Position numbers and translations under genes: made by a program. Below, piece after piece: positions 52,870 to 57,450 of a stretch of DNA of 57,450 bases; the stretch's first letter is position 1; every line of letters begins with the position of its first letter. Under the pieces are notes generated by a model. It saw only the letters and a list, made by a program, of their open reading frames with translations, ran no database searches and was not told where the DNA came from. This DNA is from Pyrinomonadaceae bacterium MAG19_C2-C3. Lineage in GTDB: Bacteria > Acidobacteriota > Blastocatellia > Pyrinomonadales > Pyrinomonadaceae. The stretch spans positions 1 to 57,450 of the forward strand of contig JANDLT010000032.1 in NCBI GenBank assembly GCA_024330265.1, written 5' to 3'.

Positions 52870-53265
52870 CTGTCTTTTTCTCCAAAACTTGAATTGATTT
52901 ACCGTCGTTATTTACGTCTTAGCCGCTTTACCGAAGACGCGAGAGATGACGCTCCAATCCGGCTTGTTATGGTATTAGACGAAGCCCGCACACGGTTGGT
53001 TACAATTTTTTAACCCATCGCAAATCCAGCCCGAACAAGCGTTGACAATAGATTACTTAAAAGTCTAGTATCCCCGAAATTGAAACCCGATTTCAATTCA
53101 GCGATTTTCATTGAACGTAAATCGAGGTTCACGCGCCGACCCTTTGTCGAAGCAAGCGCGCGAACCTCTTCCACCGACGACCCGAAGGCTGACGGCGCGC
53201 GTGCATGTTACGCAACGTCGGTCATAAAAACCAAACACCCCGAACGCGAACGAGGAAATAACAAA
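52870..53265. other. Divergent promoter region between Spy-like and FecA-like genes
   Basis: About 396 bp. It contains the plus-strand promoter at 53042-53071. The part from 53080 on is open in the receptor frame but is probably leader sequence, because a better start with GAGGAAATAA lies at 53266. I searched by eye for a Fur box (GATAATGATAATC-like) and saw none. Confidence 0.5.
53042..53071 (+). promoter_or_regulatory. Probable sigma-70-type promoter of the FecA-like receptor
   Basis: TTGACA at 53042-53047 and TAGTAT at 53066-53071 are separated by 18 bases. Transcription would start near 53078-53080, giving a leader of about 187 bases before the chosen ATG, or an almost leaderless message if the ATG at 53080 were used. 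Confidence 0.5.
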
Positions 53266-55704
53266 ATGACTGACTCCGCCCAAACTAATAAACCCGATAC
53301 GCCCCGCGCCGCCCGCCACAACTGCAATCTTCGCATCGCATTGTTGTTATTGATGCTGCCTTTATTGTCATCGACGTTGTTCGCGCAAACCCCGAACGGC
53401 ATCGTTCAAGGGATGATTTTAGACCCGGACGGGCGTGCCGTGCCGGGTGCGTCCGTTGAAATTATTGAACTCAAGCGGCGCGTGATAAGTGATGTCGCGG
53501 GGATGTATCAATTCACGAATCTACCGTCAGGCGATTACACCATCAGGATTGTCGCCGATGATTACAACACCGTTACGTCGCCTTCGGTGACTGCGACGGT
53601 CGGCGGCAGGACAACGCGAGACATCAGTTTCGTCGAAGTGCGCGGCAGCCTTAATCAAGTTGATGTTGTCGGCACGGATACGGACGCTATCGCGGAGATT
53701 CCCGGTTCGGTGGCGGTGATTTCGCGTGAAGAATTGCGCGCGAGTCACGCGATTGATGCGAACGAAGTTTTGCGGCGCGTGACGGGTGTTCATATCAGAG
53801 AAGACAGCGGTCCGGTCGCGCTTCGTTTGAACATAGGGATTCGCGGTTTGAATCCTGACCGTAGTCGTCAGATTTTAGTTTTAGAAGACGGCATACCGCT
53901 TTCACTCGCGCCTTACGGCGAACCGGAACTTTATTACAGCCCGCCGATTGACCGTATGCAGCGCGTGGAAATTTTGAAAGGCAGCGGCTCGATTCTCTAC
54001 GGTCCGCAAACCATCGGCGGCGTCGTCAACTTCGTCACGCCCGACCCGCCGCAACGCGCGGGCGGATCGTTTGAAATCGTCGGCGGACAGCGCGACTTTC
54101 TTAACTTGCGAACCAACTACGGCGGGACTATCGGCAAACTCGGTCTGTACGGTTCTTTCTTGCGTAAGCAGGGCGACGGGTTTCGTGCTTTCAATTTCGG
54201 AGTCACGGATTTTACGGGCAAGCTGAATTACGCTTTAACCGACCGTCAAACTCTCGGCGCGAAAATCTCGCTCTATGATGAAAACTCGAACTCGACTTAC
54301 CTTGGTTTGACGCAGAGGCAGTTTGAACTTAACCCGAACGACAACGCCGTCCCCAACGACCGTCTGAAGGTCAATCGCTACTTCGCTTCCATCAATCATC
54401 AATTCGTCCTCAACTCGACGACGCTCTTAAACACGACGGCTTACGCTTACAACACGGTTCGCAACTGGCGCAGACAAGACTTTGACCGGGCGCGCGTCGC
54501 GGGACGAAATTACACGGGCGTGTTCGGCGATGAAAGCATACCGGGCGGCGCGGTTTTCCTGCGTAACAGCACGGGCAATCGCAACCGCGAGTTTAACGTC
54601 GCGGGCATCGAATCGCGCTTGACGAAAGAGTATTCGATTGCCGGAAACCGCAGTAACTTCACGGGCGGAGCGCACTATATTTACGAGAAAGCGTTTGACG
54701 AATACGTACAGGGCGCGACGGCGACGAGCAGCGACGGCGTATTGCGCGATGCTGAAACCAGACCGGCTCACGGCGTGTCGGTGTTCGCGCAAAACCGCTT
54801 TACGATTGGCAAATATTTTACCGTGACGCCCGGCTTACGTTACGAGCGTTACAGCTATCAACGCTTTATCACCAGAGCGCGCGTCAACAACATTCCGACC
54901 GATGTCAACCGTCGCGGCGAAGACCAAGTTTCGGCACTTGTTCCCGGCATCGGCGTCACGTTTCAACCCGTCGAGCGGTTGACGTTTTTCGCCGGAGCGC
55001 ATCGCGGCTTCGCTCCGCCGCGCGTGAAAGATGCGGTCAGCAGTCAGGGCGTTCCCGTCCAACTTGACGCCGAATATAGTTGGAATTATGAAACCGGTGC
55101 GCGCTTTGCGACCCGTCGCGGCTTTAACGCGGAAGCGACTTTCTATGTACTTGATTTTGAAAATCAGATTATTCCGGCATCGCAATCCGGCGGCGCGACT
55201 TCGACTTTAATCAACGCCGGGGAAACTTTGCATCGCGGAATTGAACTGCAAGCCGGATTTGACTTCGGCAGATTGTTTGATATTCGCCACCGCGTCACCA
55301 CCGATTTTCGTTATACCAATCTCGCCACCGCGCGCTTTATCGAAGGCATTTACGACGGTAACCGTCTGCCTTACGCGCCGGAAAACTTGTTTAGCTTTAT
55401 CACCGGCTATCGCCACCCGCGCGGCTTCGGCACGCAGTATGATGTCACGTTCGTCGGCAGCCAATTTGCCGACAACAACGAAACCGTTTCTCCGAGTGCA
55501 AACGGCGAAATCGGTTTGATTCCGTCGTACACGCTGCACAATCTTTCTTTAGATTACGAACGCCGCTTCGAGCGATTTTCAATCGCGCCGTTTGTGACAA
55601 TCAAGAACTTGACGAATCGAGTTTATATTTCATCGCGCGCACCGCAGGGCATTCAACCCGGCTTGTTTCGTCAGGCTAATTTCGGTTTGCGCGTGCAATT
55701 CTGA
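53266..55704 (+). CDS. FecA-like TonB-dependent receptor with regulatory-like domain
   Basis: An 812-residue outer-membrane receptor. The start is the ATG at 53266 with GAGGAAATAA upstream and a signal peptide ending at TLFAQ. Domains: carboxypeptidase-regulatory-like (about 45-130, PGASVEIIELKRR), plug (about 135-255: IPGSVAVISREELR, IGIRGLNPDRSRQIL, APYGEPELYYSPP, EILKGSGSILYGPQTIGGV) and a 22-strand-type barrel ending LRVQF. The plug closely resembles ferric-dicitrate receptor FecA, so ferric chelate uptake is likely. The PepSY membrane protein gene follows 128 bases later, a common pairing in iron uptake. Confidence 0.93.
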   Translation: MTDSAQTNKPDTPRAARHNCNLRIALLLLMLPLLSSTLFAQTPNGIVQGMILDPDGRAVPGASVEIIELKRRVISDVAGMYQFTNLPSGDYTIRIVADDYNTVTSPSVTATVGGRTTRDISFVEVRGSLNQVDVVGTDTDAIAEIPGSVAVISREELRASHAIDANEVLRRVTGVHIREDSGPVALRLNIGIRGLNPDRSRQILVLEDGIPLSLAPYGEPELYYSPPIDRMQRVEILKGSGSILYGPQTIGGVVNFVTPDPPQRAGGSFEIVGGQRDFLNLRTNYGGTIGKLGLYGSFLRKQGDGFRAFNFGVTDFTGKLNYALTDRQTLGAKISLYDENSNSTYLGLTQRQFELNPNDNAVPNDRLKVNRYFASINHQFVLNSTTLLNTTAYAYNTVRNWRRQDFDRARVAGRNYTGVFGDESIPGGAVFLRNSTGNRNREFNVAGIESRLTKEYSIAGNRSNFTGGAHYIYEKAFDEYVQGATATSSDGVLRDAETRPAHGVSVFAQNRFTIGKYFTVTPGLRYERYSYQRFITRARVNNIPTDVNRRGEDQVSALVPGIGVTFQPVERLTFFAGAHRGFAPPRVKDAVSSQGVPVQLDAEYSWNYETGARFATRRGFNAEATFYVLDFENQIIPASQSGGATSTLINAGETLHRGIELQAGFDFGRLFDIRHRVTTDFRYTNLATARFIEGIYDGNRLPYAPENLFSFITGYRHPRGFGTQYDVTFVGSQFADNNETVSPSANGEIGLIPSYTLHNLSLDYERRFERFSIAPFVTIKNLTNRVYISSRAPQGIQPGLFRQANFGLRVQF

Positions 55705-55831
55705 TTAAGCACTTGCGTGTTACATGGGTTAAGAAAAGACGTTCAATGTTCGAGCTTAGAGGTTCGACGACCCGGACGGATTGTAAAATCTTTGAACATT
55801 AAACCGTGAACCTTGAACGTCAAAAGAAACC
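55705..55831. repeat. Gap with imperfect inverted GTTCAA repeats
   Basis: GACGTTCAATGTTC near 55739 pairs imperfectly with TTTGAACATT...CTTGAACGTC near 55790-55822 (outer 9 bp perfect). It may be an attenuator or a small repeat between the receptor and PepSY genes; no T tract follows. Confidence 0.45.
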
Positions 55832-57028
55832 ATGAAGCAATTTAGAAAAATCATTTTTTGGTGTCACTTAATCGCGGGCGTGTTCGCCGGAATCGTGGTT
55901 CTCGTGATGTCGGTCACCGGAGTTTTACTAACCTACGAGCGGCAATTCACAAGGTGGGCGAACACGCGCAATTATCAAGTGACACAGGCTTCGGAATCTG
56001 CCGCGCGCTTGCCCGTTGCGACGCTTATCGCGGGCGCACGCGAAGCGAAGCCCACCGCCACCGCCGCGACTGTTACGTTGCGGCGTGAGAGTACCGCTCC
56101 GGTGGAAGTCGGCTTCGGGCGCGACGGCACGGTGTTCATCAATCCCTTTACGGGTGCGGTCTTCGGTGAAGGCTCACATCGGACGAATGAGTTTTTCGAT
56201 GTGGTCACGGATTGGCATCGCTGGCTCGGAGCATCGGGTCAAGGCGCGCGTCACGATGTCGGTCGCGCCATTACGGGAGCGTGTAATCTCGCGTTTCTGT
56301 TTATCGTCGCCAGTGGTTTTTACCTGTGGTTTCCGCGCCGTAAAACGTGGGGACAATTTAAGAACGTGTTGTGGTTTAGAAGCGGGCTTTCGAGCAAGGC
56401 GCGTGATTTCAACTGGCACAACGTCATTGGCATCTGGTCAGCCGTGCCGCTCTTTATCGTCGTCCTGTCAGGCGTCGTCATCTCTTATACATGGGCGGGA
56501 AATCTGGTCTATCGCGTCGTCGGTGAAACTCCGCCCGCCGCCAACGCCACGCCGCCCCGCCCCGCGAACGAACGTCCGCAAAATACGCCAACCGCACCCG
56601 ATAATCTTGATGCGTTGTTCGCACGCGCCGCCGCCCACACCGACGATTGGAGAAGCATCAGCTTTCGCTTGCCAAACACTCCCGATGCTCCCGCCGTGTT
56701 CACGCTCGACGCGGGCGACGGCGGGCAACCGCACAAGCGCGCCACTCTCACACTCAACCGCGCAAGCGGTGAAGTCGTGAAGTACGAACCCTTTTCAAAC
56801 AATTCGCGCGGGCGACAATTGCGCTCGATACTTCGCTTCGCGCACACGGGCGAAGCCGCCGGATTTACGGGTCAGACCATCGCCGGACTCGTCAGTTTAG
56901 GGGCGGCGTTTCTCGTCTGGACGGGTTTGTCTTTATCGTGGCGACGCTTCCACACGTGGCGTTCGCGTCGCGGGAATAATGTTGATGCGGACGGCTTGGA
57001 AAATGCGGCGGAATCCGGTACAACCTAA
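55832..57028 (+). CDS. PepSY-associated transmembrane protein (PiuB-like)
   Basis: A 398-residue inner-membrane protein with four membrane segments: residues about 10-35 (CHLIAGVFAGIVVLVMSVTG), about 148-170, about 195-220 and about 345-370. The periplasmic loops carry PepSY-like domains. Conserved His residues (DWHRWLG, NWHNVIG) suggest heme or metal contact. Such proteins often accompany TonB siderophore receptors and may act as ferric reductases or in siderophore handling. The receptor gene lies directly upstream. A Pro/Asn-rich linker separates the two halves. Confidence 0.9.
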   Translation: MKQFRKIIFWCHLIAGVFAGIVVLVMSVTGVLLTYERQFTRWANTRNYQVTQASESAARLPVATLIAGAREAKPTATAATVTLRRESTAPVEVGFGRDGTVFINPFTGAVFGEGSHRTNEFFDVVTDWHRWLGASGQGARHDVGRAITGACNLAFLFIVASGFYLWFPRRKTWGQFKNVLWFRSGLSSKARDFNWHNVIGIWSAVPLFIVVLSGVVISYTWAGNLVYRVVGETPPAANATPPRPANERPQNTPTAPDNLDALFARAAAHTDDWRSISFRLPNTPDAPAVFTLDAGDGGQPHKRATLTLNRASGEVVKYEPFSNNSRGRQLRSILRFAHTGEAAGFTGQTIAGLVSLGAAFLVWTGLSLSWRRFHTWRSRRGNNVDADGLENAAESGTT

Positions 57029-57082
57029 ATCAAACCTCGCGGTTTAGCGATTCCGCCATACCTCACAAGAAAGCCGGACATC

Positions 57083-57364
57083 ATGGCACGCGGTTGGGAA
57101 AGCAAATCGGTTGAAGACCAAGTTGACGCGCGGCAAGCGAGCGTGATTGAAAGCGACGACACGAGCGCGAAATTGACAGATGCCGAGCGCGCACGGCAAT
57201 CCGAAATCCGTTCGCTTCAACTCTCACGCTCACGCATCGTTAATCAACTCGCTACCGCCACCAATCCACGCCACCGCACGATGCTTGAGCGCGCCCTTGC
57301 CGCGCTTGACGAACGCCTCGCCCGCACCATCTCTAGCGATTTGCATTTGGATGGGACTGTTTAG
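57083..57364 (+). CDS. Small hypothetical helical protein
   Basis: A 93-residue hydrophilic protein, MARGWESKSVEDQVDARQ, rich in Arg, Ser and Ala. A predicted helical hairpin (LTDAERARQSEIRSLQLSRS, then RTMLERALAALDERLARTI) covers most of it, and there is no membrane segment. It follows the PepSY gene with a 54-base gap and may be cotranscribed. Similar short proteins exist in acidobacteria to my recollection, without known function. The stop is just before the degraded contig end. Confidence 0.65.
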   Translation: MARGWESKSVEDQVDARQASVIESDDTSAKLTDAERARQSEIRSLQLSRSRIVNQLATATNPRHRTMLERALAALDERLARTISSDLHLDGTV

Positions 57365-57366
57365 AG

Positions 57367-57450
57367 GCGGGGGTGCGCCCCCCCGCGGGGGGGGGGGGGG
57401 GGGCCCCCCCCAAAAAAAATTTTTTTGTTGGTGTTTTTGGGAAAAAGGAA
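57367..57450. other. Low-complexity contig edge
   Basis: Runs of G, C, A and T, including about 18 G in a row, mirror the artefactual opposite end. No biological meaning should be drawn from it. Confidence 0.65.

Noticed and set aside
53080..53265. 62-codon N-terminal extension of the FecA-like receptor
   Set aside because: The predicted promoter would start transcription at about its first codon, and the signal peptide and ribosome site fit the ATG at 53266.

Overview
The window looks like one contig of a moderately GC-rich Gram-negative bacterium, most likely an Acidobacteriota of the Blastocatellia type. This is an inference from gene style. There are three large TonB-dependent receptors with an N-terminal carboxypeptidase-regulatory-like domain, two of them long Oar-like proteins. 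There is also a freestanding DUF512 radical-SAM protein, a GAF protein with a C-terminal Cys-rich tail, and many dispersed hairpin repeats. No rRNA, tRNA, CRISPR array, transposase or phage gene was seen. Both ends (about 1-100 and 57367-57450) are homopolymer-rich and look like assembly-edge artefacts.

Layout. 0.1-5.5 kb: cold-shock protein, YitT-type membrane protein, a three-PAS hybrid histidine kinase, a 0.4-kb nest of inverted repeats and a GAF protein. 5.5-10.3 kb, minus strand: a probable purF...purM operon that also carries two paralogous coiled-coil proteins, a ComEC-like metallo-beta-lactamase protein and a DUF3006 protein. 10.5-18.6 kb, plus strand: an unknown membrane protein, a lipoprotein-type signal-peptidase homologue whose nucleophile Ser is Asn, an EamA transporter, an HtrA protease, an aldehyde dehydrogenase, a DgkA-type kinase, a PIN toxin/antitoxin pair and alanine dehydrogenase. 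18.7-31.9 kb: a single-domain response regulator, the DUF512 protein, an Oar-like receptor, a secreted LolA-like protein, FtcD, a hydrolase, a second aldehyde dehydrogenase and a PepP-type peptidase.

32.0-40.2 kb is accessory in character: a DUF6883/DUF4926 pair, a DUF4231 (SLATT-like) gene that carries an A-AAA-AAG slippery heptamer and continues in the -1 frame, a short inverted-repeat element with target-site duplication, a DUF262/DUF1524 (GmrSD-like) nuclease, thiC with its TPP riboswitch, and a Uma2-Uma2-DUF433-DUF5615 operon. 40.5-46.8 kb is housekeeping: msrB, moaA, an outer-membrane protein, queG, an MBL hydrolase and fbaB. 47.0-57.4 kb is envelope biology: a glycine-rich Oar-like receptor, an ECF sigma / membrane anti-sigma / LTxxQ sensor trio arranged like cnr-type systems, an Arg-rich RPNGRT-repeat secreted protein, a Spy-like protein, a FecA-like receptor and a PepSY membrane protein.

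Main points of interest. (1) The DUF4231 frameshift locus. (2) The Ser-to-Asn signal-peptidase lipoprotein. (3) At least seven non-coding inverted-repeat elements. Three have terminal inverted repeats flanked by direct repeats of 6 to 8 bp, and several lie exactly at gene ends and supply stop codons. (4) The sigma/anti-sigma/LTxxQ module beside an unusual Arg-rich repeat protein.
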